A DNA stretch of 42,513 nt from Myxococcales bacterium (GCA_018780435.1 JADMJS010000422.1:1-42513), one strand, 5' to 3'; shown: positions 29,316 to 39,228, numbered from the stretch's first letter. Numbers and translations: made by a program. The notes: generated by a model not told the origin, from the sequence alone.

Positions 29316-31388
29316 TCACAAACAGCAGAGCGGCTTCTGGTTGCTCGTGATCTTCACAGTCAGCGCGTAGGGGCCGTAGTCGTAGTCGTCCGAGAAGGCG
29401 TAGACGCCGTCGACGACCAGGGTATGCCAGCCCGTCGTGGAGATGACCTGCGTCAAGGTCTCGTTGGTGCCGTCGCCCTTGTCGTTCATACACTTGAGCG
29501 GGTCGCCGCCCGACTCGCAGGCGGTGCCCACGTAGAGCTTCAGCATGATGTCGAAGTCGAAGTCGGCGGGGTCGACGGTCGCGCTGAGGGTCTCTCCGGC
29601 GACCAGCCAGAGCCTGTAGAATTGGTCGGACTGCGCGTCCCAACACTCGCTGCTGCCGAAGATGGGTGACGGGAGGTCGTCGCTGTTGTTCGTGCTCGTG
29701 GTGTCACCGCTAATCTTGGCGCCGGTGGCCGTCACCGCGTCCTTTCGGCCCAGAGTTCGAGCCTTGGCGCACGTCGACGCGTTCGGGAGCGTGTCGTTCG
29801 CGCAGCCTTGGACCCCGGCGCAGGGATCTTGGCAGACGTTTCCGAGACAGGTGTAACCGGCGGGGCACTGGCCGTTGTCGACGCACGCGACGCACCCGAG
29901 CGTGGGGCCCGCGCAATAGGGCGTCGCGCCGCCACACGCGACGCAGCCGGGTCCGCAGGCGGCCGCGCTGTTGCAGGACGCGCAGGCGCCGTTCACGCAC
30001 TGCGCGCCAGCACCGCAGGAGGCGCCGCTGCACTGGCAGCCGCCATCGACACAAGCAGGGGTCGCCCCGGTACATTCAAGGCAGGAGGGGCCGCAATAGG
30101 TGGGGTTGTCGGCGGTACACGCGACGCAGACGCCATCCGCGCTGCACACCGATGAGGGGCCACAGTCCGGCGAGACCGCGCACTCCGCGCACTTGCCGTT
30201 GAGGCAGGTCGTGTCCTCGGGGCACACGATGCACTTGGAGCCACACGCCGCCGAGCTGTTGCACGGCGTACACGCGCCGTTCTGGCAGAGGGCGCCGGCG
30301 CCACAGGACGAGGTGGTGCAGGTGCAGGCGGCCGCCACGCAGCTCGGCGTGACGCCGGTGCAGACCGCGCAGGACGGTCCACAGTGCGCAGCGTCGGAGG
30401 CGGTACAGGGCACGCAGACGTTGCTCTCGCAGACCGAGCCCGCCGCGCAATCCGCTGTGAATTCGCACTGTTTACACGCGCCACCGATACACTTCAGGCC
30501 CGCAGCGCAGGGCTGACAAGACGCGCCGCACGCCGCGTCGGTCACGCACGTCGAACACTTGCCATTGACGCAGGCCGCACCGGCGCCACAGGACGTGGCG
30601 CTGCAGGTGCATTTGCCGCCGACACACTCCGGGATGGCGCCGCCGCACACGAGGCACGCGCTGCCGCAGTGGAGTGGGTCAGTCGCGGTACACGCAACGC
30701 AGAGGCTGTCGTCACACGTCTCTCCGGAGGGGCAGTTCGCATTCGACGTACACTCGATACACTTCCCGTTCTGGCACTGGGCGCCCGCAGGACACGGCGT
30801 GCAGCTCGCGCCGCAGGCCGCCACCGTGTCACACGGCGAGCAGATGCCGCTCACGCACGCCTCGCCCGGGTTGCAGCCGAGCGTCCCTTCACACGCGACG
30901 CAAGCCGTCCCGGTGCCGTTGCAGATGAGCCCCGAGGCCGCGCAGTTCTTGCACGTCGCGCCACACGCCGTCGCCGTGTTGCAGGTCGTACACACGCCGC
31001 CGTTGCACTGCGTCCCGACGGCGCAGCTCGTGGCGGTGCACAGGCAGCCACCATTGACGCAGAGCGGCTGGTCGGGCGGGCACAGGCCGCAGGCGCCGGC
31101 GTCGATCCAGTCGGTCGTGTCCGGAGCGACGTCTTCGGCGGCCACGATGTCCGAGGCGTCGGCCTCGATGACGTCGGCCTCGATGACGTCGACTGCGCCG
31201 ACATCGGTGAGCGGGGAGTCCGAGTCCGTGGCGTCACGTGGAGTGATGACGTAGACCACGTCGTCCGCCTCGACGACGTTCTGGGTGTCCGGAAGGTCGA
31301 GCTCCCCTTGGGCCACGTCGGACCCGCAGGCCGTGACGAGAGCCGCGATCGCAGCGAGACAAAGGCAGAGCGGGCGAGTGGCGTTCAC
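29316..31388 (-). CDS. Cysteine-rich lipoprotein with PPC-like C-terminus
   Basis: 690 residues from a GTG at 31388; a TTG at 31424 is also possible. The lipobox is LVTAC. An acidic linker follows and carries a tandem DVIEA repeat. Residues ~95-520 are a string of short Cys-rich units of the form CxxGAxCxNGxCxxC, AACGxxCxxC and HCGPSCxxCxGxTPxCVxGxCxC. These look like plant- or EGF-like disulfide repeats, with roughly four longer super-repeats. The last ~140 residues form a PPC-like (bacterial pre-peptidase C-terminal) beta-sandwich: DQFYRLWLVAGETLSATVDP, DFDIMLKLYVG, WHTLVVDGVYAF. It is probably a long rigid surface stalk with a globular tip. No enzyme signature. Confidence 0.85.
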   Translation of the reverse strand: MNATRPLCLCLAAIAALVTACGSDVAQGELDLPDTQNVVEADDVVYVITPRDATDSDSPLTDVGAVDVIEADVIEADASDIVAAEDVAPDTTDWIDAGACGLCPPDQPLCVNGGCLCTATSCAVGTQCNGGVCTTCNTATACGATCKNCAASGLICNGTGTACVACEGTLGCNPGEACVSGICSPCDTVAACGASCTPCPAGAQCQNGKCIECTSNANCPSGETCDDSLCVACTATDPLHCGSACLVCGGAIPECVGGKCTCSATSCGAGAACVNGKCSTCVTDAACGASCQPCAAGLKCIGGACKQCEFTADCAAGSVCESNVCVPCTASDAAHCGPSCAVCTGVTPSCVAAACTCTTSSCGAGALCQNGACTPCNSSAACGSKCIVCPEDTTCLNGKCAECAVSPDCGPSSVCSADGVCVACTADNPTYCGPSCLECTGATPACVDGGCQCSGASCGAGAQCVNGACASCNSAAACGPGCVACGGATPYCAGPTLGCVACVDNGQCPAGYTCLGNVCQDPCAGVQGCANDTLPNASTCAKARTLGRKDAVTATGAKISGDTTSTNNSDDLPSPIFGSSECWDAQSDQFYRLWLVAGETLSATVDPADFDFDIMLKLYVGTACESGGDPLKCMNDKGDGTNETLTQVISTTGWHTLVVDGVYAFSDDYDYGPYALTVKITSNQKPLCCL

Positions 31389-31427
31389 CCCTCGACTTTG
31401 CCCGTGCGAGCGGGCTCCGCGCAAGGG

Positions 31428-32474
31428 TCAGGGCGCCTTGAAGGTGATGAGATCGCCGTCCTGTGAGACTCGAGTGCCAAATTTCTGGGAGCCCGACGCG
31501 AGGACCTTCACGAGCGCGGTCGTCTCCGCAGTCGTCGCCGGCCGCGGCGAGAAGTCGGAGGGGTGAATGAGGGCCGGGATGAGCGCGATGCGGTCGAGCG
31601 CCGGCCGTCCGCCCACGTCGGCGATTCGGAGCGAGAGCACGCCGGTTCGGCGCTTCTCGATGGCTCGGTTCACGAAGACGTAGTTGCCGAGGCTGTAGGC
31701 GATGACGCCACCTTGGTAGAACTCGACGCCTTGGAGCACGTGGGGGTGGTGGCCCACGACGACGGAGGCGCCGGCGTCGACTAGCGCGTGGCCCGCACGG
31801 ACCACGTCGCTGGGCGGGAGCGGCACGCCCTCGCGGCCCCAATGGACGCTCACGATGACGAAGCAGCCCTCGCGGACGAGCGCCGAGACCTGAGCGGTGA
31901 GGCGCGAGATGCCCTCGCCGCCGGGATAGAAGGCGACGGCGGCGCCCCCTTTGGGTGGCCGGTTCGACTTCAAGGTCGCGGGCACGATCGCGACGTGGCA
32001 GGCCTCGCCGTGACGTAGTCGGTAGGGAGCGGTCGCGGCGTCACCCGTTGGGCCCGCGCCATAGACCGCGACGCCCGTCGCGTCGAGGTGGCGGCGGTTC
32101 TCGAGGACGCCGCCGGTGCCACTATCCCAACTGTGGTTGTTGGCGAGGCCCACGAGGTCGATACCGGCGTCCTTGTAGGCGTGCGCCCACCGCGGCGAGG
32201 CGCCGATGTCGAGGCGCGCTTCGGCGTAGGAGGCGGGTGGCGTCTCCACCAGTAGACCTTCGCCATTGGCGATGGCGAGGTCGGCGGCGGCGAAGCGGGC
32301 CGCGAAGTGGCGGAGCGGGTTCTCGGCCGAGGAGGGGTACGCTGCTCTAGGTGGACGACGTCCCGCGAACGAGACATCGCCGACGAAGAGAAGTTCGATT
32401 GGCCCGGCCGCGTAGGTGGGGGCGGCGACGACTAGGCAGAGCGGCGTCAGTGCCCGCAATAGTTTCAACACCAT
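31428..32474 (-). CDS. CapA family protein (PgsA-type metallophosphatase fold)
   Basis: 348 residues from the ATG at 32474, with AGGGTGG upstream; the frame extends further but that part overlaps the preceding gene as shadow. The signal peptide (LLRALTPLCLVVAAPTYAAG) predicts export. Family motifs are LLFVGDVSFAGR, an ANGEG version of ANLE, LANNHSWDSG, and VVGHHPHVLQG followed by VIAYSLGNYVF. CapA proteins take part in poly-gamma-glutamate or capsule production, though many members have no known substrate; here no capsule genes are adjacent. The start overlaps the upstream HutD-DUF3293 stop by 10 bp, so they are co-translated. Confidence 0.9.
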   Translation of the reverse strand: MVLKLLRALTPLCLVVAAPTYAAGPIELLFVGDVSFAGRRPPRAAYPSSAENPLRHFAARFAAADLAIANGEGLLVETPPASYAEARLDIGASPRWAHAYKDAGIDLVGLANNHSWDSGTGGVLENRRHLDATGVAVYGAGPTGDAATAPYRLRHGEACHVAIVPATLKSNRPPKGGAAVAFYPGGEGISRLTAQVSALVREGCFVIVSVHWGREGVPLPPSDVVRAGHALVDAGASVVVGHHPHVLQGVEFYQGGVIAYSLGNYVFVNRAIEKRRTGVLSLRIADVGGRPALDRIALIPALIHPSDFSPRPATTAETTALVKVLASGSQKFGTRVSQDGDLITFKAP

Positions 32475-33388
32475 AATACCACCCTGTTTCCAACCGCGTC
32501 GAATTCGTAGACAGCGTCTTGATCGAATTTGCTGGCGAGCGCCAGTGCGGTCTCGCGGTCGCTGCCGGTAATGGCGAAGGAGGGCTCGGCCCAGTCGCCG
32601 GAGGCATCGCGACCGACGGCGTGGCGGAAGACGAGGCCGCGCGAACGCAACACCGCTTCGAGTGCCGCCATCCGCTCGGCGTTCTCCTCGGCGCCGTGAA
32701 GCGAGCCGTGAGGGTTGCAGGCGGTGATGACCCACGAAGGCTCCGCGAGCGGTGGCCCCGCGATCTCGACCACGGCGGACTCGAAGAGGGCGGCGAGGCC
32801 CGGCGGCGGCGCGACGCGCGTGGGGGCGTCACGTCGTGCGATCTCGGCGACCAGGATGGGCTCCGGCTGCGGGCCGGCGTCGATGGTCAGGCGACCGACG
32901 GCGACTGCAGTATCCATCGGGACAAGCGCGTAGCGGCGCTCTTCCTGGCTCACCGCGACGCCGCCGCGCGGGGCGAACGCGACGACGGTGCTCCCGACGA
33001 GCTCGACACGTTCGCCAGGAGCGAGGTGGAGCCGCCGGACCCGGGCCTTCGCCTCGCCGCGAGCGGTCATGAGGTTGAAGTCGAGCACCGGGCCACCCAG
33101 CAGGCGACCGTGGACCTCGGCTTCACCGCGGAACGAATGGGGTTCGAGGGCGTCATCGAGTCGGTGCGGCGACGCGCCGTCCAAGACCATACCGGCGCCA
33201 TCGACGAGCGCGATGACGCGGTCGACGCCGGGGAAACGCGAAAAGGGACCATCGGATGCGACCTCCGCGCAGGAGAGCCGCACGACGAAGCCGGGTGGGC
33301 CGTCGCCGTCGCGCCAGAGCTCCCACGTAACGCCGCCGCCGTTCCGCCACGGCTGGCGTTGCCATTGGCAGCGGGAGATTCGTCGCAT
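32465..33388 (-). CDS. HutD/Ves domain-DUF3293 fusion protein
   Basis: 307 residues from the ATG at 33388; upstream frame is shadow. Residues ~1-195 match the HutD/Ves family: WRNGGGVTWEL at 14-24, SRFPGVDRVIALVDGAGM at ~50-67, FNLMTARG at 104-111 and the ERVELVGSTVVAFAP strand. This is a bicupin-like fold linked to histidine use in HutD. Residues ~215-300 match DUF3293: SWVITACNPHG, ENAERMAALEAVLRSRG, WAEPSFAITG and FDQDAVYEF. The fusion of these two families is unusual in my experience. It is cytoplasmic by lack of a signal. No hut genes accompany it, so a histidine role is doubtful. It is coupled to the CapA gene. Confidence 0.8.
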   Translation of the reverse strand: MRRISRCQWQRQPWRNGGGVTWELWRDGDGPPGFVVRLSCAEVASDGPFSRFPGVDRVIALVDGAGMVLDGASPHRLDDALEPHSFRGEAEVHGRLLGGPVLDFNLMTARGEAKARVRRLHLAPGERVELVGSTVVAFAPRGGVAVSQEERRYALVPMDTAVAVGRLTIDAGPQPEPILVAEIARRDAPTRVAPPPGLAALFESAVVEIAGPPLAEPSWVITACNPHGSLHGAEENAERMAALEAVLRSRGLVFRHAVGRDASGDWAEPSFAITGSDRETALALASKFDQDAVYEFDAVGNRVVLWC

Positions 33389-33537
33389 GAGCCGAGCTTC
33401 GCGCAGACGGCGGCTCGCGTCGAGGATGACGCGTGGCGCGTTCCTTGCTGAGCCCGAAACCCTTGGTCCCCAGCGAGACCCCGCCCACATGGGCGCTCGT
33501 AGCACCAAGTACTTGAAATTGAAGGCCGGAGCGACCC

Positions 33538-36500
33538 ATGAGGCAGCCCAAGAAGTCCAACAACGACAAGCGCCAAAGCCGCTCACGCAATCAATCGGTC
33601 CGGGAGGCCCCAGAGAAGGGGGACGACCGACCCCAGCGTGGGAAGTCGCGCGCCGGTTTGGGCACGTCGATCGCCCTGATGGCACGAGGGCTCGCGGCGT
33701 CGGATCCGGCAGTCGTGACGACGACGGCCCGCCGAATCCTGGCGCAGTTCGGGCAGGCCGGCCGGCAGCAGGTCTTAGAGTCGCTCTCGGCACCGCGTTC
33801 GGAGTCGTTCGAACGGCTCGCGCGTCAGGCCCTCGCGACGCTGCGTCAGGAGTCGGGGACCAAGGCACTTCCGACGGCGGCCTTGGGGGCGCTCCAGCGG
33901 CTGTCGACGTACGACCCGTCGCCGGATGGCGCTCGGGCGATGCGCGAGGCGACGGACGCCTTGATCGCTCGTTTGGCACCCGCGCTCGGGCTGCCGGGAG
34001 CGGGCGTCCCGGTTCGTTTCGACGACGCGGCCACCGCCCGGGTGCAGTCCCGTGGCGCGCGAGCGGTCTTCGAGTCAGGCGCGATTTACATCGACCAGAC
34101 GCGGTTTGAGCCGACGACCCGCGACGGCGCGGCGCTCTTGGCCCACGAGCTCACCCACGCCGCCCAGGCGCGTTTTGGCGCCGAGACGGCGGGCGGCGCT
34201 CGGGGCGCGGAGCTCGAGGCCGCGACGGCGGCATTCGACGTGACCCAGGGCCACTTACCGAGCCGACCGACTGCCGCCCTGCCCTCCGGCTACGTCGCGA
34301 GAGAGGGTGGCGAAGGGATTAACCTTCAAGAGATTCAGCGACTTCGGGAGCAACTCCAAGGGCAACTCGGCCCCGCCAAGGAGCAGATCCAGAGCAAGAC
34401 GCCACCGACCTCACCGGAAGGTCGAATGGAGAAGCCAATCGAAGACCCGTCCGAGAAGGTCGACCGCTACGAAGGGGGCGTGGACGGAATCGCGGACGAG
34501 ATCGGCGATCTCGACGCGTTTGACACGCTCATCGACGCCATCGACGAAGAGGAGCCCACCGAGCCGGCCATGGGCCGCATTCGGAAGACGGAGTCCTATC
34601 AGCAGCTCTGCGACATGTGGCAGGGCGCGCTCGAAGGCAATGCGCAGAAGAGCCAGATGGTGAGGGCCTTCGAGAGCCAGTTCGAGGGTCGCGGGTTCTG
34701 GGGTGAGACGGAGACGGCCTTCGGGATGATCTGCCGTCAGGCCAAACGCGACGCCAAGCTGAACGCCGAAGCCAAGGCGGCCAAAGCCGAGCTCGCCAAT
34801 GCCCAAGGCAAAGACATGGCCGCCCTCGGGGAGCTCGCGCAGGACCCGAAGACGACGCCGACGCCCGGCGAAGCGCCGAAAGCGGCTGCACCGAAGTCGG
34901 CGCGCGACAAAGCCATGGAGAAGGCCATGGCGATGAAGGTGGACTCGGCGGAGCCTGAGAAGCTCACCTCCTTCGTCGAGGCCGAGAAGATGCACGGTGG
35001 CCAGCAGGGCTCGACGTCGCTCTTCTCTGAAGTCTCCAAAGAATACGGGCACTACCAGTCGCATGCGGGTGCGGCGAAGAAGGTTGCCGAAGAGGGTCAC
35101 CTCGGCCGGTCGGGGCAGATCTGGAGCGAGGCGTTCAAAGGCCTCGCGGGCGGTGGGACCAAAGGTTTCGTCGACCAGTTCCTCGACACGATGGTCCTCG
35201 ACACGCTCGGGTCCCTCGGCGACCTCGCCCTCAAGAGCGCCACGAAGGGTGTGCTGGGTTCGAAGGTCCCCGTCATCGGGCCCGCGATTCAGCTCTTCCA
35301 GAGCGGCCTCGTCGGTGATGTGTTCAGTGGCGAGATCTTCAGCGGTCGCGGGAAGTTCCTCGATGGCCTGAACAAGAACGCAGGCAAGATCGGTGAGGAG
35401 TTCTCGGCGAGCGGCAAGAACTTCGGCCGCATGTGGGACGCTGGGCTGTCGGTCGACGGCGTCGGGTTCATGTGCGCGGGCATCGCGGACCTCGTCTCCG
35501 GGGTCTCGAACGTCCTCGACATGGTCGCGCAGGTGCTCGGCGTCCTCTCGGCGCTGAGCTACATCGTCGGCGCCATCCTCATCTGCGTAGGCCTCGCGCT
35601 CATCTGGCTCGGCTTCGGCGCGGGCCTCATCTCGGCCGGTGGATGGCTCGTGAAGGCGGGCACGGTGCTCGGGAAGGTGGTGACCGCGCTCGGGCCCATC
35701 GTGATCGCACTGAAGGCGGTCGCCGCGCTGTTCCGTATCGCCGCGGCCTACATGGTCCCCGCGGACGCGTACGCCGAACAGCTCGCGGGCGTCGGCAAGA
35801 ACGCGGAGAGCTTCGGCGAGAAGGCCGGCGCGCGCGCCGCGGACAAGACCGCGGGCAAGGTGAAGGCCAAGATCGCGGGCGGCAACAAGAAGGAGTCCCC
35901 GAAGAAGGATCCCGCCGCCGAGAAGACCGGGCAAGACGGCGTCGTGACCGGTGATGCCGACGGCAAGGCGCGGCAGCAGGACCTCGCGGACGCCGACGCG
36001 GCCGCCGTGAAAGTGAAAGAGACGGCCGAGCAGAAGAAGGCCGAACACGACGAGCACAACGCGGCCGACGACAAAGCCAAGAAGACCGAGAAGGACGAAG
36101 CGGCTCGTGCCAAGCAGGAGTCGGACGAGAAAGCCGCCAAGGCCAAGGAGGATGAAGCGGCGGCGGCCAAAGCGACGGAGACTCCGAAGTCGGGCGCCAC
36201 CAAACGGAAGCAGGCGTGGCGAGCGGCCAAAGACCTCTTCATGGGCGACTTCGTCACCTCGGTGAAGGATATTGGGTCGGCGGCCAAGGATCTCGCGGGC
36301 ATGACTTTCAACGCGCAGAAGCGGCGTGAGGCCGCCGCCGAGATCCTGATCAATGTGGCGCCGGGGAGCCTCCTGAAACACAAAGAGCGGCTCGAGGCGC
36401 TCAAGGCGGCCCGCGACGAACTGCAGAGGACCCTCGAGGAAGCCGACAAGAAAGCCACCGACGCGGTCGCGCTCCATGAGAGAGCCGAAGCGGCGCTTCG

Positions 36501-39228
36501 AGAAGCCGAGAAGGCCGGCCACGACCCGAACGACGCCGCTTCCGTAGCCGATCATCAGACCAAACTACGCGACGCTTCAGCGAACGCGGCGGCGGCGCTT
36601 CGAGGCGCTGAAGCCGCGAAGGCGGAGTTCGACGCGACGACCCTTCTCTTCGAGAAGATCGACGCCAAGGTCACGAAACGCGAAGGGAAAGTCGCCGATC
36701 TCGACACTCGGATCACGGGCAGGGAAGAGGTCTTCGGACCTGGCCTCGAGAGCAAGAACGATCGGGCCAAGAAGATGGACCCGGTAGAGCGTGAGCAGCT
36801 TCAGAAGGCCAAGGCAGATACGGAGGATGCCGCCGTAGAAGCCCGGGCCAAGGCGAAGCAAGCCGGGGATGCGCACGAGAGCGCCGCGAAGGCGAAGGGG
36901 GCCGCGGAGACCGAGGCGACGACGGCCAAGACGGCTCACGACGAAGCTGTCGCTCGGAAGGTAGCGGTCGACGCTGAAGCGGCGAAGCTGAAGACGGCCG
37001 CTGAGGATGCGGCGACGAAGGCGCGAGAGCTGCGAGATCAGGCTCGAGCGGAGAAGGACGCGGCCCGTGCCCTCGAAGAGGGCGTGAAGAAAGCGCGACG
37101 GGACACGGAGGCGCTGACGCGAAAGCAGACGGAGCTGCTTGGGGAAGCGACGACGCTGAGGGACCGTGTCGCGAAGTCGATCGAGTCTGAGGCCGCGCTT
37201 CCCGAGGCGCGCGCTCTCGAGACGGCTCATGATTCGAAAGCGAGGGAACACCGAAAGGCCCGGTCAGCAGCGGATTCGGCGAGCTGGGACCAGGCGACCA
37301 AGGTTCGCGAGATCGCGCGGAAGACGGACGGCTTGCGGGATCAGCCGATCGAGGTCGGAGTCGGTCCGGATGGTCAGCCGGTCAAGGCCACGTACCTAAG
37401 CGCCTCCGAGGATGGCGTACGCGTGCGCGATGGAGGGCCTGGAAGCCCCTCGCGGGTCGTCCCTTGGGATCAGATCACGGGGCCGAGCTCGCTCGTGGAC
37501 GCCAGCGCGTCGATCAAAGCGGCGTCGACGGAACGCGACCGCCTCAAGGCCGTCGCTGAACAGGCGCAGAAGGACGCCGACGCGGCTCAAGAGGCGGCGA
37601 ACGCGGCCCGAAACCAAGTCTACGGTCACGAGCACAACATCGGCAGTGCACGTCCGGGCGACCGGGATCGCATTATCACCGAGGCGCAGGCCAAGGAGTC
37701 ACAGGCGAACGGGGAGGTCGCCGTCCAGCTCGACGCCGCCAAGCAAGTCCTGAACAAGCCCATTGCGGGCGATCTCGCGTCGCATGAGGCGAGAGCCACC
37801 GCGCTGCAGGAACAAGCGGCCGCGGTCAAGGCGAGTGAGGCGACACTTCGAGAACAGCTTCGTGCCAAGAAGGGTGATGCGGCGGCGCTCGAGATGGAGA
37901 TCGAAGCCAAGAAGCGTCAGCACACCGTGCTCGAGTCCAAAGCAAACGAGGCTCGGGGGAAGGCCGCTGAGGCCAAGAAGGCGATGGATGCGGCGACGAC
38001 CGCTCGAACCGGTGCCGAGGGTCGTGCAAGCGCCGCCAAGGATGCACACGCCAAAGACGAGGACGCGGAAGAGCTTTACGGCACCCACCAGACCCTCGGT
38101 AACGCTCGGGAAGAACAGAGCTTCTGGAAGCGGATGTGGTCGAACCCGAGCAGCGGTAACGCGATGGGCGGGGTGGGCTCGGCGTACAAAGACCTGCTCG
38201 CCAACTTGGCGTCCGGCCAGCTCTTTCAGGCCTATCTGGGCATCGTGGACCGAGCCGCCCACAACGAGAATGCAGCGGCGGGCGCCGCGGCGGAGAAGGC
38301 GGCCGAGAACCCCGCGGTGAAGGCGCAGCGAGAGACGTTGCTGCAGACCGATTCGCAGCGCGAGGCCGAAGAGGAGAAGAAGAAACGCGAACAGTCCTGG
38401 GCCGCCCAGGCAGCGGGGATCTGGAGCGAGCTCGGCGCGAACGCGTCCAAGAAGGTCGTGGGCGGTCTCGGTGGGCCGCTCCTCGGGGACCTACTCCTCG
38501 AAGCGCCCCCGAAGGATCCCGTGGAGATGGGCGCTACCTTCGCCCGAGCCCAGGCCGCGATGGAAGCCTCGGTCGACAATCACGTGAAGGCCTACGAGGC
38601 ATTCGTCGCGGAGGAGCACGTCGGAGCGCTCATCGCGGACGAAGAGAAGCTGCAGAAGGAGGTCGGCGACCGGGTGAAGGCCGACACCGACGCCCAGAAG
38701 GCGCCGATCGCGGACGGTAAGAAGAAGGAGAAGGAGCGCAAGTCCAAGGTCAAAGAGAAGGAGGCCAAGGACAAGGCGCAGATGGACAACGCGCTCATCG
38801 GCGGGCTCGCCGAGAAGGTGATGAAGAACGCCAAGTATTTGTCTACCAGCCCCAATCCGGAGGTGATGCGCACGGCCGGGTCGAAGTCGGGTAACGCCCA
38901 GGACGAAGCGAAGGAGACGACGGAGAACGCGACGGCGACGTCGGTGGACTCGTCGGAGAAACAGGCGACCTTCCTCGAAGGGCTGGAGGCGAGCCAGGGC
39001 AAGATCGTCGACTACGTGAAGGCGAACCAGGACAAGCTCGCTACCAAGATCGACGAGGACAAGGCGCAGAAGACCGAGATCCAGAAGCACAAGGCCGAGT
39101 TCATCATCACCTCGCGCCAGAAGCGGATGGAGGCGGACCAAGAGTCGCTGCGCTTCATGGTCGACATGAACGACGCGGTGGCCTGGGCTGCGAAGTACAA
39201 GCAGAAGCGCGTAGCGGCGGGCGGCTGA
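33538..39228 (+). CDS. DUF4157 giant coiled-coil protein, candidate eCIS effector
   Basis: 1896 residues from the ATG at 33538, with GGAG upstream. The first ~45 residues are basic and disordered. A helical stretch precedes DUF4157 at ~155-215, containing AHELTHAAQ (H203, E204, H207), the HExxH zinc-protease signature of this family. A charged middle region (Pro/Lys/Ala rich) follows. A Gly/hydrophobic cluster at ~660-745 gives three or four membrane-length segments (for example LGVLSALSYIVGAILICVGL). Residues ~760-1600 are mostly Ala/Lys/Glu/Asp coiled coil, broken near 1268-1320 by a short beta-rich insert (GVGPDGQPVKATYLSAS, SRVVPWDQITGP). The C-terminus is also helical. DUF4157 is known from eCIS loci, where it heads effector-like proteins. 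A pore-forming or self-processing toxin is plausible; the target is unknown. Confidence 0.85.
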   Translation: MRQPKKSNNDKRQSRSRNQSVREAPEKGDDRPQRGKSRAGLGTSIALMARGLAASDPAVVTTTARRILAQFGQAGRQQVLESLSAPRSESFERLARQALATLRQESGTKALPTAALGALQRLSTYDPSPDGARAMREATDALIARLAPALGLPGAGVPVRFDDAATARVQSRGARAVFESGAIYIDQTRFEPTTRDGAALLAHELTHAAQARFGAETAGGARGAELEAATAAFDVTQGHLPSRPTAALPSGYVAREGGEGINLQEIQRLREQLQGQLGPAKEQIQSKTPPTSPEGRMEKPIEDPSEKVDRYEGGVDGIADEIGDLDAFDTLIDAIDEEEPTEPAMGRIRKTESYQQLCDMWQGALEGNAQKSQMVRAFESQFEGRGFWGETETAFGMICRQAKRDAKLNAEAKAAKAELANAQGKDMAALGELAQDPKTTPTPGEAPKAAAPKSARDKAMEKAMAMKVDSAEPEKLTSFVEAEKMHGGQQGSTSLFSEVSKEYGHYQSHAGAAKKVAEEGHLGRSGQIWSEAFKGLAGGGTKGFVDQFLDTMVLDTLGSLGDLALKSATKGVLGSKVPVIGPAIQLFQSGLVGDVFSGEIFSGRGKFLDGLNKNAGKIGEEFSASGKNFGRMWDAGLSVDGVGFMCAGIADLVSGVSNVLDMVAQVLGVLSALSYIVGAILICVGLALIWLGFGAGLISAGGWLVKAGTVLGKVVTALGPIVIALKAVAALFRIAAAYMVPADAYAEQLAGVGKNAESFGEKAGARAADKTAGKVKAKIAGGNKKESPKKDPAAEKTGQDGVVTGDADGKARQQDLADADAAAVKVKETAEQKKAEHDEHNAADDKAKKTEKDEAARAKQESDEKAAKAKEDEAAAAKATETPKSGATKRKQAWRAAKDLFMGDFVTSVKDIGSAAKDLAGMTFNAQKRREAAAEILINVAPGSLLKHKERLEALKAARDELQRTLEEADKKATDAVALHERAEAALREAEKAGHDPNDAASVADHQTKLRDASANAAAALRGAEAAKAEFDATTLLFEKIDAKVTKREGKVADLDTRITGREEVFGPGLESKNDRAKKMDPVEREQLQKAKADTEDAAVEARAKAKQAGDAHESAAKAKGAAETEATTAKTAHDEAVARKVAVDAEAAKLKTAAEDAATKARELRDQARAEKDAARALEEGVKKARRDTEALTRKQTELLGEATTLRDRVAKSIESEAALPEARALETAHDSKAREHRKARSAADSASWDQATKVREIARKTDGLRDQPIEVGVGPDGQPVKATYLSASEDGVRVRDGGPGSPSRVVPWDQITGPSSLVDASASIKAASTERDRLKAVAEQAQKDADAAQEAANAARNQVYGHEHNIGSARPGDRDRIITEAQAKESQANGEVAVQLDAAKQVLNKPIAGDLASHEARATALQEQAAAVKASEATLREQLRAKKGDAAALEMEIEAKKRQHTVLESKANEARGKAAEAKKAMDAATTARTGAEGRASAAKDAHAKDEDAEELYGTHQTLGNAREEQSFWKRMWSNPSSGNAMGGVGSAYKDLLANLASGQLFQAYLGIVDRAAHNENAAAGAAAEKAAENPAVKAQRETLLQTDSQREAEEEKKKREQSWAAQAAGIWSELGANASKKVVGGLGGPLLGDLLLEAPPKDPVEMGATFARAQAAMEASVDNHVKAYEAFVAEEHVGALIADEEKLQKEVGDRVKADTDAQKAPIADGKKKEKERKSKVKEKEAKDKAQMDNALIGGLAEKVMKNAKYLSTSPNPEVMRTAGSKSGNAQDEAKETTENATATSVDSSEKQATFLEGLEASQGKIVDYVKANQDKLATKIDEDKAQKTEIQKHKAEFIITSRQKRMEADQESLRFMVDMNDAVAWAAKYKQKRVAAGG

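Noticed and set aside
34411..36555. 714-codon minus-strand frame opposite the DUF4157 gene
   Set aside because: Leu/Arg/Gly-rich shadow of Ala/Lys/Glu codons, without motifs.
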